Below, in pieces: positions 28,411-37,808 of a DNA stretch of 64,000 nucleotides (the first letter of the stretch is position 1; every line of letters begins with the position of its first letter). The DNA is taken from contig NZ_CP036298.1 of assembly GCF_007752135.1 (NCBI RefSeq), positions 620,001 through 684,000 of the forward strand. Reading direction: 5' to 3'. The position numbers were made by a program, and so were the translations under genes. The DNA is from Aureliella helgolandensis (GTDB lineage Bacteria > Planctomycetota > Planctomycetia > Pirellulales > Pirellulaceae). The notes below the pieces were generated by a model that ran no database searches, was not told where the DNA came from, and saw only the letters and a list, made by a program, of their open reading frames with translations.

Positions 28411-28953
28411 CTACGGAACAGGCTCGAAGGGGATGGCATTCTTCGAGAGTTGGTCCTCTGGACCATTGCCATCAAATCCAAATACAACTTTCCACTCTCG
28501 GTCAAACCGCTGAAGTACGTAACCAATGGCTTTCAATTGTCCATTCCGACGATCAAGTTCACGAAATACTAAAATAGCCTGTGTTGGATCGAGTTTTGGA
28601 TAACGTTTAAAAATCGGCAGCAGTGTCGATTCGGGAAGCATCGTCCAGAATAGTTTTGATTTTTCCGGAAACGAACGCTCACCTTCATCGGATGTGTTCG
28701 CGATTATTCGTTCAAGGTAAGGAATCAAGGGAGAATCCGCCTCCTCGAATATCGCATCAGTCGCCACGAATTCCGCCAGCGGTCTGTGTTTCTTGCCAAG
28801 CATCACTGCTTCAATCTCGACGATGGTGGGTTTTATCGCAGCGCGGGTAGCATCATCTCTCGCAATGTCTTGCGCTTGGGTGCCAGTTGCTGCGAAGACG
28901 ATCGCTACATTGGCGAAGACGGCTAACACTAGTAATCTTGGGGACACAGTCAT
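28411..28953 (-). CDS. Secreted protein of unknown function
   Basis: From the ATG at 28953 the product has 180 residues, beginning with a clear signal peptide (MTVSPRLLVLAVFANVAIVF, then AATGTQAQD). An ATG at 28986 would add 11 residues; the longest frame starts at 29061. The mature part is mixed charged sequence ending in a hydrophobic, beta-rich tail (GYVLQRFDREWKVVFGFDG). I recognise no family. Confidence 0.6.
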   Translation of the reverse strand: MTVSPRLLVLAVFANVAIVFAATGTQAQDIARDDATRAAIKPTIVEIEAVMLGKKHRPLAEFVATDAIFEEADSPLIPYLERIIANTSDEGERSFPEKSKLFWTMLPESTLLPIFKRYPKLDPTQAILVFRELDRRNGQLKAIGYVLQRFDREWKVVFGFDGNGPEDQLSKNAIPFEPVP

Positions 28954-29599
28954 TTCTCGCAACAGTCTCACTTTCAATCGAATCATGGCGGCAATCACGG
29001 ACTCAACGGATTGGATGAACTCGGAAGTTGGACAGCAGCACGAACTTTCGTGCACCGCCATCGTTTGTCACGCAGAAATGGAGCGTAACCAACCCGACTG
29101 ACGCTCTTGTTGAGTGTATCCGCCAAAGAAGGCCACAGCAACAGTTTTCGCAAGTGATCTGGTTCGAGAGGACTCAGCGAATTCGTAGATGAGTGCAATG
29201 GGTACGTTAGCCACGATCGATTATTGCCACGTCCTGTGCGTAGGCGAGAGAGCAGAGGAACAAGATGTCAACGATCGAGTTGATCGCCAGTGTTGTTTTA
29301 CGCATGTCTTGTCTCTGAAGTAGAACGTCTGGAATCGCACGCTCGACAGGCGTGATTTTCGATTGAAAGAATTTGCGTTCGGAGCCTGCGAGGTTGTCAC
29401 AATTTTATCGTAACCATTGACTTCACACTCCACCTCGTTGCCGTCTTGCAGTCGCAAATGTAGCAAATCCACGCAGCAGGCACCTCGGAGACCGACTCGG
29501 CTAGTGTCGTGCTGAATCCATCATTGAATGGAAATAGGATGGAAGTGGAGTGAGCAGCGGAAGTGTGGACATCGCTTGCCCCGCGGACTTACTGCAGCC
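28954..29599. other. Intergenic region, weak coding signal only
   Basis: A minus-strand frame at 29221-29472 begins MDLLHLRLQDGNEVECEV and could be the relic of a small protein, but its second half does not look like protein. No repeat is recognised. Confidence 0.3.
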
Positions 29600-30193
29600 T
29601 TAGCCGCCAACCGAGTGCGAGTTTCGTCGAGAGAGTCCGTATGCGATTGCGCCGCCACCCAGCCCTAGCAGAATGGGGATCAAGTCCCGGACGATCAATG
29701 CGAAGCTTTTCACCTCGGGTTGCCTATGTAGGGCCTTTATGGTGATGCCTCGCGCTTGCGCCGAGGCGAGTGACATGCTCCCAATTCTCTCAGGTCGTCC
29801 ATCGCTGCCTCGAACTATGTATCTAACGTGCCGACGGTCGTTGGTGAGTCGATAATCGGACGAACCAGGCTCGCCCATTGGTGCCAGTGCATCATGGAGT
29901 AGGTGGGGGGCGAGCCAATCCGCGATGTCGCTGCTGATTGGTGGGGAACCATTTCTCCGAAGTCGAGTTTCAGAATCGAGATAGCGGGCGAATATTGAAA
30001 CCACTAAGAAACCGATCCAGAACGCGCGTGTCGGCCATTTGCAGCCAATCGCACACGCGATGGCTACCAGTAGGCATAATCCGAATCCAACAGACACCAG
30101 GTAGGCCGACTGTGCAGACGGAAACTGCAGCAGCGTGAGTAATACAGCGATTGCTGCTATGCAGAGTGCAAGTGTTCGGATTGAATAGCTCAT
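29600..30193 (-). CDS. Membrane protein of unknown function
   Basis: 197 residues. It begins MSYSIRTLALCIAAIAVLL, the S-I-R-T-L start often seen in planctomycete membrane proteins. Three hydrophobic helices lie near residues 5-22, 30-65 and 170-187. The central soluble part is basic and predicted to be outside the core membrane. No family is recognised. Confidence 0.65.
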   Translation of the reverse strand: MSYSIRTLALCIAAIAVLLTLLQFPSAQSAYLVSVGFGLCLLVAIACAIGCKWPTRAFWIGFLVVSIFARYLDSETRLRRNGSPPISSDIADWLAPHLLHDALAPMGEPGSSDYRLTNDRRHVRYIVRGSDGRPERIGSMSLASAQARGITIKALHRQPEVKSFALIVRDLIPILLGLGGGAIAYGLSRRNSHSVGG

Positions 30194-30388
30194 GAGTGCC
30201 TATCGCAAGCATTTAGACCGACCAATGGTGGGCAACGACGATCGCATGCCAGATTGTTTGGCGGGTCGAGCGTCATTGAAACTATTGTCCACTGCTCTGT
30301 GATCTCTGATTTGGGATTCAAATTGACCGGAGACACACGACTTCTGCTCTCCCTTACTCCGGATCGCTGTGGGCATACCTGCAACGTG

Positions 30389-30628
30389 CGGGCCAGTTCG
30401 CTATCGTAACCCGCCGCGTGACGGGCTGTTGAAATCGTAACCCGCCGCGTGAGCAAGGAAAGATAACCTCTGCTACAAGGCAATTAAGGATGCTACCTCC
30501 GTATTAAAATTCAAATTGCGATTAAATCAACAGCCCGGTAAGCAAGGCGAGGTGGTCGCTGCTACAGAACAATTGAGGACTCAGCCTCTGCATCAAAACC
30601 TAATATAGTTCTTAAATCGACAAGCCGT
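30389..30628. repeat. Second nest of miniature elements
   Basis: An outer, diverged copy (CGGGCCAGTTCGCTATCG at the left; TTAAATCGACAAGCCG at the right) is split after CGCGTGA at 30421 and resumes at 30538 with GTAAGCAAGGCGAGG. The split point is the same base of the element as in the 10.8-kb nest. No gene is supported in 30194-31076. Confidence 0.8.
30422..30537 (+). mobile_element. Complete 116-bp miniature element nested in another copy
   Basis: Ends are CGGGCTGTTGAAAT and TTAAATCAACAGCCCG. Flanks are GTGA (30418-30421) and GTAA (30538-30541), a target duplication with one later change. Confidence 0.82.
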
Positions 30629-31076
30629 CTATCGCCTCGGCAAGTCTACTAGACGGTGAATGCCAGTTGCAACTGTTTCGAGGATAGCAGCCGGGGAGGT
30701 GAACGCAGTGAATTTTCAGGTTGAGATAGGCTGCATTTGCGGGCGGAGCACGCAGAGGCCAGGGAAGCCTCGGAGAGTCGCTGCCTTTGTGCAAGCGGCG
30801 CTGTACGGGGCGTGGATGCATTCACGAGTTGAGCCTCATGTTCGACAATCACCACCTCATGAATACCCCGCACCGGACCGAACCGTCGATTGCGACATGC
30901 TAGCAAATTAATGCGGCTCAAACGCGGGGGAAATGGGCTCCACTTCCCTGATCTGGTATCGCTGCCCGGTAACGTCAAGTGAAGTGAACGAAGAGCAGCC
31001 ATCGACCCCGATGGTGTTCACCGTGTATGCTTGATGGCTTTCAACGATGTCCATAGCCTATAAATTCCGTTACAAC

Positions 31077-32063
31077 ATGAACTCTACAAAAAAAGCAATC
31101 TTCGCCAGTGTTCTTCTTGCCTGTCTGTTCAATGGCCGCCAAGCGGATGCTCAGCCGAGGGGTGTGAGCGGAATTGTGATCGAGAAGTACGCGCCGCAGA
31201 GTGGATCGTTTCCGGCGTGCACGCATATAGACCACAGTGGCAAGGTCGAGATCGTGACCAGCGGTGACCGGCTGTTTTATCGGGCCGATTCGAAGTCACC
31301 GTTTCGACAGTCGCCCATCAGTGTCTTGGCCGACGCCCACGCCGTCGTCTTCAACCCCATCGAGAAACGCTTCTACGCAACCGATACCGGGAACCATCGG
31401 CTGATCACATTTGCCGATCCGGCGAGCGACCAATGGGACGACTTTGCGACATCACTGGCTGGTGTCAAGCTGCAACGTCCGCATGATATCGTGTGCGACG
31501 CTGCGACGGGGTGGATGTATGCGCTCAATCCGAACAGTGGCCAAGTGTTTCGGTTTATGGGATCTGGCAGCAGCGTTTCGGTCTTGGATCTTTCCAAGCA
31601 TTTGGGGTATTCCCGCGCGCTGACGATATCTGACGGGACGCTGTACGTGGTCGGTTCCAGTCATGGTGTGGTGGTCGAAGTAACCGACTTCGAAAAGCAA
31701 GAGTTCGAGATCCACAGCAGCTTCGGAAAAAAAACGAACGCCGTCGCAGGCAGCTGGCAGGGAACCGGTCTGGTGCCCAACGACGTCGACTTCTATCAGG
31801 GATACTGGTACGCGACCAGCTATTTCTGCCCAACCTACGCGGGGGAACACAACTGCGACGAACACAAATTCATTCGCTTCAAAACCTGGCGTGATTTCAA
31901 GGATGGGACATGGGAGGACCTTAGTCATTTACTCCCCGGTAAAGTGGTCCCTTACTTCCTAACACCGCATTCCAAGGGGCTGGACATCGGCGTCTTCAGC
32001 CACGAGACACGCGGCGCCTCGGCCTGCATCTACCGCCTGACCACAGCTACTACTGAGCAGTAG
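31077..32063 (+). CDS. Secreted beta-propeller-like protein
   Basis: From the ATG at 31077 (MNSTKKAIFASVLLACLFNG) the product has 328 residues; a further ATG lies at 31047. After the signal peptide come repeated blades with patterns such as RFYATDTGNHRLITFADP, GWMYALNPNSGQVFRF and LYVVGSSHGVVVEV, typical of NHL/SMP-30-like propellers. The C-terminal part is Cys- and aromatic-rich (SYFCPTYAGEHNCDEHKF). It is on the strand opposite to the nearby array and probably lies outside it. Substrate or ligand is unknown. Confidence 0.65.
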   Translation: MNSTKKAIFASVLLACLFNGRQADAQPRGVSGIVIEKYAPQSGSFPACTHIDHSGKVEIVTSGDRLFYRADSKSPFRQSPISVLADAHAVVFNPIEKRFYATDTGNHRLITFADPASDQWDDFATSLAGVKLQRPHDIVCDAATGWMYALNPNSGQVFRFMGSGSSVSVLDLSKHLGYSRALTISDGTLYVVGSSHGVVVEVTDFEKQEFEIHSSFGKKTNAVAGSWQGTGLVPNDVDFYQGYWYATSYFCPTYAGEHNCDEHKFIRFKTWRDFKDGTWEDLSHLLPGKVVPYFLTPHSKGLDIGVFSHETRGASACIYRLTTATTEQ

Positions 32064-32329
32064 GGCATGGCCTCCCGACATCGTCGAGTGAGCCACCACC
32101 GTTCGCTAGCCTGAGAATCATCCGCTCGACCTTCTGCGCAAGCGGATCGAATTGCGGCGGACGGCAGCTGGACGCCGCTCGACAGCGGGCGCGTGTAGAA
32201 AGATTTATGTACTCGTATTGCGACTACAACAAAGACAGACACCGAGAAGAATGCTGCAGCGGGAGTTGGATACAGAGTTGCGGGCGACGAGTGAGCATCA
32301 TCGTTCCGCACTAATGTTCCTGACTTGAG

Positions 32330-32408
32330 GAATGCTGGCCATGCCCGGTTACCAGTTCGATTTGATAGAAAATTGGTCTGGCTCAGAGTGCATGCCATGG
32401 TTATGCAA
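32330..32408 (-). repeat. attC-like site 1 (diverged)
   Basis: The right arm GCTCAGAGTGCATGCCATGG with GTTATGC matches other sites of the array, while the left arm (CATGCCCGGTTACCAG) is only partly complementary. A 16-bp direct repeat (CAACAATCTGGTTATG) adjoins it. It marks the likely distal end of the cassette array. No gene lies in 32064-32416. Confidence 0.4.
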
Positions 32409-32416
32409 CAATCTGG

Positions 32417-32968
32417 TTATGCAACAATCTTTGGACGGCAGACCCGGGGATAGGCGAGAGCAAAGCCCATCGCGTTGTAGCGCGTAAGGTGTACGGGGGC
32501 TCGTCCCAAGGCCTTTGCATTTTTGTGGATAAGGTAAGTTCCGAGGTAGCAGTCTCGCAATGATTGATTTTCGGAATCCGCACCAAGCCAAAGCAAGTCG
32601 AGCACAAGGTTGAATGGTCCGAACATCCACATGAGCATTCGAGCGGTCATCGTAAGCAGAGATGGCGGGCCGCCTTTGGCGGAGACAAGCCTGACGCCCA
32701 TTAGGCGATAACCAATGGTCCCGAAGTTCGAACGTTTGACTGGTCCGAGATAGAGCCAAATTGAAATCAAGTAACAAATCCAAAACAAGCCGCTAGGATC
32801 ACTCTGGACAATCCCCAGGAGCATCAAGGCTAAGAAGGGGCTCCATACCGCTACACCTACGAGGGCGAGCGTGACGGAATCAACAACGAGGATGACTAAT
32901 CTCTTGCCGATGCCAACGTAGTCACTCGGATCATAGAAGTCAGCATCCCCCAGAGAGTTGTCGACCAA
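32417..32968 (-). CDS. RDD family membrane protein
   Basis: 183 residues. YVGIGKRLVILVVDSV at the start carries the R-x-x-x-x-x-x-D pattern that names the RDD family, and FGTIGYRLMGVRLVSAKGG is the second conserved segment. Three hydrophobic stretches at about residues 24-52, 60-75 and 105-120 are expected membrane helices. The stop lies right at attC-like site 1, as in the other cassettes. RDD proteins are small membrane proteins with mostly unknown roles, some in ion transport. Confidence 0.75.
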   Translation of the reverse strand: MVDNSLGDADFYDPSDYVGIGKRLVILVVDSVTLALVGVAVWSPFLALMLLGIVQSDPSGLFWICYLISIWLYLGPVKRSNFGTIGYRLMGVRLVSAKGGPPSLLTMTARMLMWMFGPFNLVLDLLWLGADSENQSLRDCYLGTYLIHKNAKALGRAPVHLTRYNAMGFALAYPRVCRPKIVA

Positions 32969-33385
32969 TTTATCGCTCCTGCGTAATCGAGCTTGCTAGA
33001 GGAGTTGTGGTGGAGATAACGCCATTCTTTCCGCGATTTTTCAGAGCAGCGAGCCAACCGTCGTTTAACCATGCGGGCAACAAGCAACGCACGATAACCG
33101 AGGACTCCGGCTACAACGGCGATGGCATGTCGTCACCGGTGTCGCATCTTCCCAAAAAGTCCAGCCTTTGGTTGGGGCAGAGCGTTCGCTGGTAGGTTCG
33201 TAGGGATTTTACATCAAGGGATTGACCGACAGTGCTGCAGGGTATGGGCGGTATGGACGCGAGCATGGGTTCAATATTGTATCAAACATTTCAGTCGAGT
33301 AACGCAGGCGAGCACCTCGTCGCCGGGATGGATATGCAAGCAAGTTAGACGGGCTGGTCATCTAAGGTGCATCCGCAGGGGCCCG
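32969..33385. other. Region without a supported gene in the distal array
   Basis: GCACGATAACCGAGGACTCCGG near 33085 resembles the left arm of an attC site, but no matching right arm is found. No credible frame is present. Confidence 0.3.
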
Positions 33386-33679
33386 CTACATTTTTTCGAT
33401 TCGGCGAACCCGGAATGGAAATCGGCAGTACCATCGATTGTACAGATCCAATAGGAAGCATTGAAGTCTTTCGTTGAGTTGCTGAGCGATTTCTGGCTGG
33501 TCGAGCGTGTCGTTGGGCAAAGACGATATTGCGGGCGTAATATCCTGTGCACTGCGGGCTGTCAGCGACGCGAGGGAATTTCCCGTTGCAGGACCCTGTG
33601 CGGCGACGTGACCACACAAGGATACAACCGACGCGAAGATGAAAGTTTGAGCAAATGTGTGCAACCAGGATGAGGCCAA
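33386..33679 (-). CDS. Small secreted protein (cassette)
   Basis: 97 residues with a good signal peptide (MASSWLHTFAQTFIFASVVS, cleavage likely after HVAAQ). The mature part is about 65 residues, with alternating charged and aromatic residues (NERLQCFLLDLYNRWYCRF). No family recognised. The next attC-like site begins 40 bp upstream of its start. Confidence 0.5.
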   Translation of the reverse strand: MASSWLHTFAQTFIFASVVSLCGHVAAQGPATGNSLASLTARSAQDITPAISSLPNDTLDQPEIAQQLNERLQCFLLDLYNRWYCRFPFRVRRIEKM

Positions 33680-33718
33680 GTAAACGGTCGAATGATCTTT
33701 CTATTGGGGGCGCTCATT

Positions 33719-33810
33719 CGACGGAACGACGGGAATCATACGGTCGCGGCCAAGTGATTCACCATCAGGAAACTCGCGAATCGTAACTCGCGTGCAATTT
33801 GGTGTTAGTC
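33719..33810 (-). repeat. attC-like site 2
   Basis: Outer cores GGAAC at 33723 and GTTAGTC at 33804; the inner arms (ATACGGTCGCGG and CGTAACTCGCGTGCA) pair imperfectly. The loop GATTCACCATCAGGAAACTCGC closely matches that of site 25. Confidence 0.5.
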
Positions 33811-34365
33811 CTCTTCTTGGGGGTGGAGTCGACGCCAACGCATCGCAAACAAGACCGAGCCGATTACGACCGCCAGCAGCGCACCAAACATAGCACCCCA
33901 GATTGAACCACCAACCCAAGCGTAACGCAACATTGGATTGAAATGGTCAGGGACACCTATGAATGCTTTGCGATAGAATTCAGGACTCAGCGTCGCAAGG
34001 CCCATAGCGACGAGACCACCGACTGCCCAGCAGCCATAAATGGCCACCGCAATCACGAACATGTGGCGGGCCGCAAATCTAAATGAGCAACGTGCGTGGG
34101 ATACGAGCCCGACAACTAATGTGAAGACTACGGAAAACATGATCCCGTAAATTAGGCCCTCGAATATCCCTTGGGCGATGCTTGCACGCCAGATGTCTTC
34201 AACATCGTGCCATCGCATGATATTACGAAAGTAGAGCGGACTTACCGCACCATTAATAGCATTTGTAGATGCACCGATGACCGCGCCACCAACGCTCGCT
34301 GTCGCGGCGATTAATAGCAATGCAACGGGATTCGTGTTTTCAGATTGTGGTTTAGCTACACTCAT
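33805..34365 (-). CDS. Membrane protein of unknown function (cassette)
   Basis: 186 residues with about four hydrophobic helices (residues 15-35, 70-90, 100-125 and 150-170). The sequence between helices 1 and 2 is amphipathic (NIMRWHDVEDIWRASIAQG). No family recognised. The stop codon overlaps the right core of attC-like site 2, which is the usual arrangement in this array. Confidence 0.6.
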   Translation of the reverse strand: MSVAKPQSENTNPVALLLIAATASVGGAVIGASTNAINGAVSPLYFRNIMRWHDVEDIWRASIAQGIFEGLIYGIMFSVVFTLVVGLVSHARCSFRFAARHMFVIAVAIYGCWAVGGLVAMGLATLSPEFYRKAFIGVPDHFNPMLRYAWVGGSIWGAMFGALLAVVIGSVLFAMRWRRLHPQEED

Positions 34366-34385
34366 AGGTAGAAGCGGTCCTGCGG

Positions 34386-34440
34386 AATAACGGTACCGTT
34401 CAGCCGATGCGACGGATGATCATCCATTTGAAAACGCCCT
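34386..34440 (-). repeat. attC half-site 3
   Basis: ATAACGGTACCGTTCAGCC and GATGCGACGG followed by ATCCATTTGAAAACGCC match the left arm and loop of other sites; no right arm follows. Confidence 0.45.
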
Positions 34441-34573
34441 CAGTTAGTAGGATAGCCGGATTCGCCCCGACAAATTCTATCACACGAACACTCGATAATT
34501 CGCCTGTGAATGCGCGGGCGAACATAGCGAGTCGTAAAACGTCGCCGTGGATGACGGGCGTGCCGACATGAGC

Positions 34574-34750
34574 TCAGCGTTCACCTGCGAATTTAAGTGT
34601 TTCGTGAAGCGACGCTTGCGCAGTCAATAGTCGTTGTTGATCGGATTGTTCGACTCTAATTTCGGCGACCGCGGTTGGGGCGTCGCTGGTGCAGCCAAGA
34701 CACGAAAAAATCATGAAGACGCTGAAAGACGTTTTTATGGGTAAACGCAA
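34574..34750 (-). CDS. Small lipoprotein (cassette)
   Basis: Read from a TTG at 34750, the 58-residue product begins MRLPIKTSFSVFMIFSCLGC, a short lipoprotein signal with lipobox S-C-L-G-C. The mature part (TSDAPTAVAEIRVEQSDQQ onward) is short and polar. The longer frame to 34924 would run through an attC-like repeat and is rejected. Start and function are uncertain. Confidence 0.4.
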   Translation of the reverse strand: MRLPIKTSFSVFMIFSCLGCTSDAPTAVAEIRVEQSDQQRLLTAQASLHETLKFAGER

Positions 34751-34758
34751 TCTCAGTT

Positions 34759-34851
34759 GGGGAACGCTGGCGGTAACGGCGGTTCCGGGGTTGGACCGGA
34801 CAGCAAAGAGAACCTGGTAGAGGGAGCTCCCGTTCAGCAACTTGTTCCAAA
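34759..34851 (-). repeat. attC-like site 4
   Basis: Left GGAACGCTGGCGGTAACGGC and right AGCTCCCGTTCAGCAACTTG with GTTCC pair with an unpaired base. The left arm is nearly that of site 26. The rest of 34852-35416 holds no supported gene. Confidence 0.55.
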
Positions 34852-35416
34852 CGCGAGCGGTACCATGCGAATCCGCAGCATGGCGAAATCCGCCCAGCGG
34901 ACTAAGGTCCCGTATCATGCGCATCTTCGATCGTCAGTGTCGCGGCGAGTCGCGTTGTACGAACCTGCGAACGTGTAGCCTCCTAGGCAATACGCGTTCA
35001 CGCCAAGACCGCGAGTAGGGCTTGCTCGAAAGGTGCGACGATCAAGGCAACTTGCTCGTGACTGCAGAAGTCAATCCTACGCGTCTTCTACCCGGTGGAA
35101 CGATATTGAACTCGCCAGCTCAAGCTGGAGGAAAACCACGCGAAGACTTCCGTCCGCTGTACTGATGGATTGGAATTTCTCGGATACCAGTTCACTGGTT
35201 GCGGCGATCAAAGGCGGGGCAATTGGCTTGATCAGTCTATCGGAGTCTGGAGGAAGCTTGCTCCTCAGAGATGTTGGCGCCTAGTGCGGCCCCGCATGCT
35301 AGGTGTCGTGGGGGGAGGCTTGGGTAAGCGGGCTCCTTTCCCGAACGAATTGTTCGTTCGATTTCTGCGGTGAATCTATTCGAGGATATAACTTGGAATG
35401 CACACGTTTGAACCTA

Positions 35417-35794
35417 TCAGATTTCGTCCGAAATGATTTGTGCCCCACAGGAGTCGCAGCGGTTGTCAGAATGCAGCATCTGGCCGCAATTGCCACAAGC
35501 CCAGATGGTTTCTTCATTAGCTCCCGTAATCGCCCCTTCGAATTCACATCCAGCTATTTTCTTTTGCAAACGCAAATGTTCTGCAAGGCATCTAAGTAGC
35601 AGCCAATTCAAGAATGCGCCAACCATTGCAAAGCCTGATGCGACAAGGCCCCACAACGGAAATATCACCACTAGCCCGAGAGCAATGATCGAGCCAAGAA
35701 CAAAAAATGCAATGGCCACCATGTCGACAAGGGTTTCCAGTCCGGTCGCTCGCCGTAGTCGCCGTTTTTCGATTCTCTGTGCGGTTAGTGTCAC
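35417..35794 (-). CDS. Membrane protein with C-terminal zinc ribbon (cassette)
   Basis: Read from a GTG at 35794 with GGAG 7 bases upstream, the product has 125 residues. Two hydrophobic helices (VDMVAIAFFVLGSIIAL and WGLVASGFAMVGAFLNWLLL) are followed by a zinc ribbon CGNCGQMLHSDNRCDSCG. A frame from ATG 35830 exists, but it would begin inside the attC site. Unknown function. Confidence 0.6.
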   Translation of the reverse strand: MTLTAQRIEKRRLRRATGLETLVDMVAIAFFVLGSIIALGLVVIFPLWGLVASGFAMVGAFLNWLLLRCLAEHLRLQKKIAGCEFEGAITGANEETIWACGNCGQMLHSDNRCDSCGAQIISDEI

Positions 35795-35809
35795 GTCGAA
35801 TCTCCAAGG

Positions 35810-35892
35810 ACGAACGTTGGGCATGACCACGGTCGCCGCGGATGATCAGCCAGCGGTGAGTCGGCGACTACGGTCGATGGCGTGGTCCGCCA
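35810..35892 (-). repeat. attC-like site 5
   Basis: GACGAAC at 35810 and GGTCCGCC at 35885 are the outer cores; ATGACCACGGTCGCCG and CGGCGACTACGGTCGAT are the inner arms with one bulged base. Confidence 0.75.
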
Positions 35893-36023
35893 GATCTCGT
35901 TCTTCAATTTGCAAAGTAAGCGATGTATGCAATGCCTGATTTGTAATATACCCGAAGCTGGGCACCGTTGGGTGCTGGAGCATTGCTAAACGACTGCGCG
36001 GGATCAACGACACCTAAATGTTT

Positions 36024-37312
36024 GGTTCTTCGGGAATTTTAGGGGTTGAGTTGTAGCTTTCCACAGTAGAAGAGGATGCAGGTGCGGTAGTTTGCAAAGT
36101 TGCGGAAGCCGCGAGCGGCCGACTTGATGGATTGGATTCGGCTGTTGAAACCCTCTGTGGTGGCGTTGGTAACGCGGTGGCGAAAATAGCTTAGCAAACC
36201 GGCCAGATGACGCTTTAGAGTCGCAGCAACTCTCTTGACTGGATCTAATTGACTTCGGCGTGCCCATCCAAACCAGCGATCAAAGAACTTTTTAGCATTG
36301 CCAGCGTAGGTGTAGTCCCAGAACCAACGAAAGTGCTCTTTGATGGCCCTTGCCCTGGACGTCCTCAGGTCTTGCTCTTGCAATAAGGCTAGGCGTGCGT
36401 GGCGATCTTCGTCTAGGTTCTCTGCGTTGTAAAGCCAGAGTTGCCTGCTGCCTGTGAGGGGTTCGTCCCCTTCCTTCTTCAAGGCTCTATGTTCGCTTCG
36501 CCGCACTTTGTCAACAGCCTCGCCGAGATACTTGGCAACGTGGAATTTATCGTGCACAATCTCCGCGTTGGGAGCGTTCTTGTCGGCGCTGGTCATAAAC
36601 GCCGCCCACATGTCCATCGAAACCGATGCAATTTTGCTGCGTTGCGATTGAGTCAATGTTTTCCAAAGCGAATCGGCTGCTGTGGTAGTCCTTTCAGGCA
36701 CCACTTCGAGAACGCGCCGGTCATCACTGTCGGTCATCACTGACACATGGTTGTGCCCTTTACCAAAACTCTTTTCATCCAGCCCAACGTGCTTAATGTC
36801 GTCCAGTTTGCGTCGACTGAGGCCTCGGTCTACGGCACGCTTTATGATCGTATGCACGGCATCCCAGCTAAGCCCCAGCAAGCAGGACGCGCGACTAAGA
36901 TTGGTACACGCCTGGAGAACTTCGACAGCGAACGCTTCGAGCAAAAGAGTAAATCGCGAATGCTTGCCCGACCAAGGGACCGCGATGGTCTTCACGCCAC
37001 ACTTTGCGCAGCGAGAACGAGGCACGCGTGCCCGCAACTCTGTCTTGAACTGCAGCGTGTCTAATTGCCTCCATGTCCATTCAGGAGCAGGGCAAGCAGC
37101 CTCGCAATCCGGACAAGTTAGACTGCCCCCCCCCACGTGAGAAAGCCGAATCGCACCCTGATTGCCAAGCAAGTCTAAGTCCACGTCTTCCACCCGCCAT
37201 GAATCATCAAGGCCCAATAATGCGCTATAGGGTTCGTTGAGATCTTTCATCCCAACAGAATTACCCAAAACCCATCAATTTTCGATCTGCCACTCAAAGT
37301 CCCGAAGAAGCC
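36024..37312 (-). mobile_element. ISL3-family insertion sequence
   Basis: Imperfect terminal inverted repeats GGTTCTTCGGGAATTTTAGG at the left and, read inward on the other strand, GGCTTCTTCGGGACTTTGAG at the right enclose one transposase gene. Total length about 1.29 kb. The 8 bp next to the ends (AAATGTTT and CATTTGTA) do not match as a target duplication, so one flank has probably been lost. The right flank continues as an attC loop and right arm, so the element landed in or near an attC site. Confidence 0.85.
36039..37250 (-). CDS. ISL3-family transposase
   Basis: Read from the ATG at 37250 the protein has 403 residues (409 from the first start). An N-terminal zinc-binding part (CPDC and CAKC) precedes a helix-turn-helix region and the DDE catalytic core: GLDEKSFGKGHNHVSVMTD with the first Asp, VSMDMWAAF with the second. 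The C-terminal part NATTEGFNSRIQSIKSAARG with the catalytic Glu is typical of ISL3 transposases. No frameshift is seen, so it may be active. Confidence 0.92.
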   Translation of the reverse strand: MKDLNEPYSALLGLDDSWRVEDVDLDLLGNQGAIRLSHVGGGSLTCPDCEAACPAPEWTWRQLDTLQFKTELRARVPRSRCAKCGVKTIAVPWSGKHSRFTLLLEAFAVEVLQACTNLSRASCLLGLSWDAVHTIIKRAVDRGLSRRKLDDIKHVGLDEKSFGKGHNHVSVMTDSDDRRVLEVVPERTTTAADSLWKTLTQSQRSKIASVSMDMWAAFMTSADKNAPNAEIVHDKFHVAKYLGEAVDKVRRSEHRALKKEGDEPLTGSRQLWLYNAENLDEDRHARLALLQEQDLRTSRARAIKEHFRWFWDYTYAGNAKKFFDRWFGWARRSQLDPVKRVAATLKRHLAGLLSYFRHRVTNATTEGFNSRIQSIKSAARGFRNFANYRTCILFYCGKLQLNP

Positions 37313-37375
37313 CATTTGTAAACGCCTGTTGCCGGACTCCGGTGCACGGCATGGTGCCAGCATATAGCAGTGCAT
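37313..37375 (-). repeat. attC half-site 6 at the IS boundary
   Basis: CATTTGTAAACGCC followed by GCCGGACTCCGGTGCACGG and ATGGTGCC is the loop and right arm of an attC site. The left half should lie on the other side of the ISL3 element; GGGCACCGTTGGGTGCTGGAG near 35958 is a candidate. Confidence 0.5.
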
Positions 37376-37808
37376 TGACGATTCATGAGCGAATGGCCGT
37401 ACGGTTGACCCATTTTTCAAGTGTCAGGCAATCCAACTCGTCCCAGTCGTAGTACAGCGGCGGCACACCACCAGATTGCCGCAGTAGCTGAAGGAACTGG
37501 AGTATCGTTTCGCATTGTTTTGAATCATAGCCCCCGCTAAATGTGTCGCTCTCCCACCAAGCCCCATTGCGGTTTTGTAGCTGTGACCGCTGTGGCTCTG
37601 CGCGTTTGAAGAAGTACATGAACGAATCAAGCACTTCACAAGCATCTTCATGCAACAACGAGGCCGACAGGAAGCCCGGCAAATGATAGTTCCACATGTG
37701 TGGTGGATCGAATGAGCTGAAACCATTTGCAGGCGAGATGTCATAAAAACGGAAGTAGCAATCTATTGGAACGTCCGTCCATCGAATATTCGCAAACGGT
37801 GCGTAATT

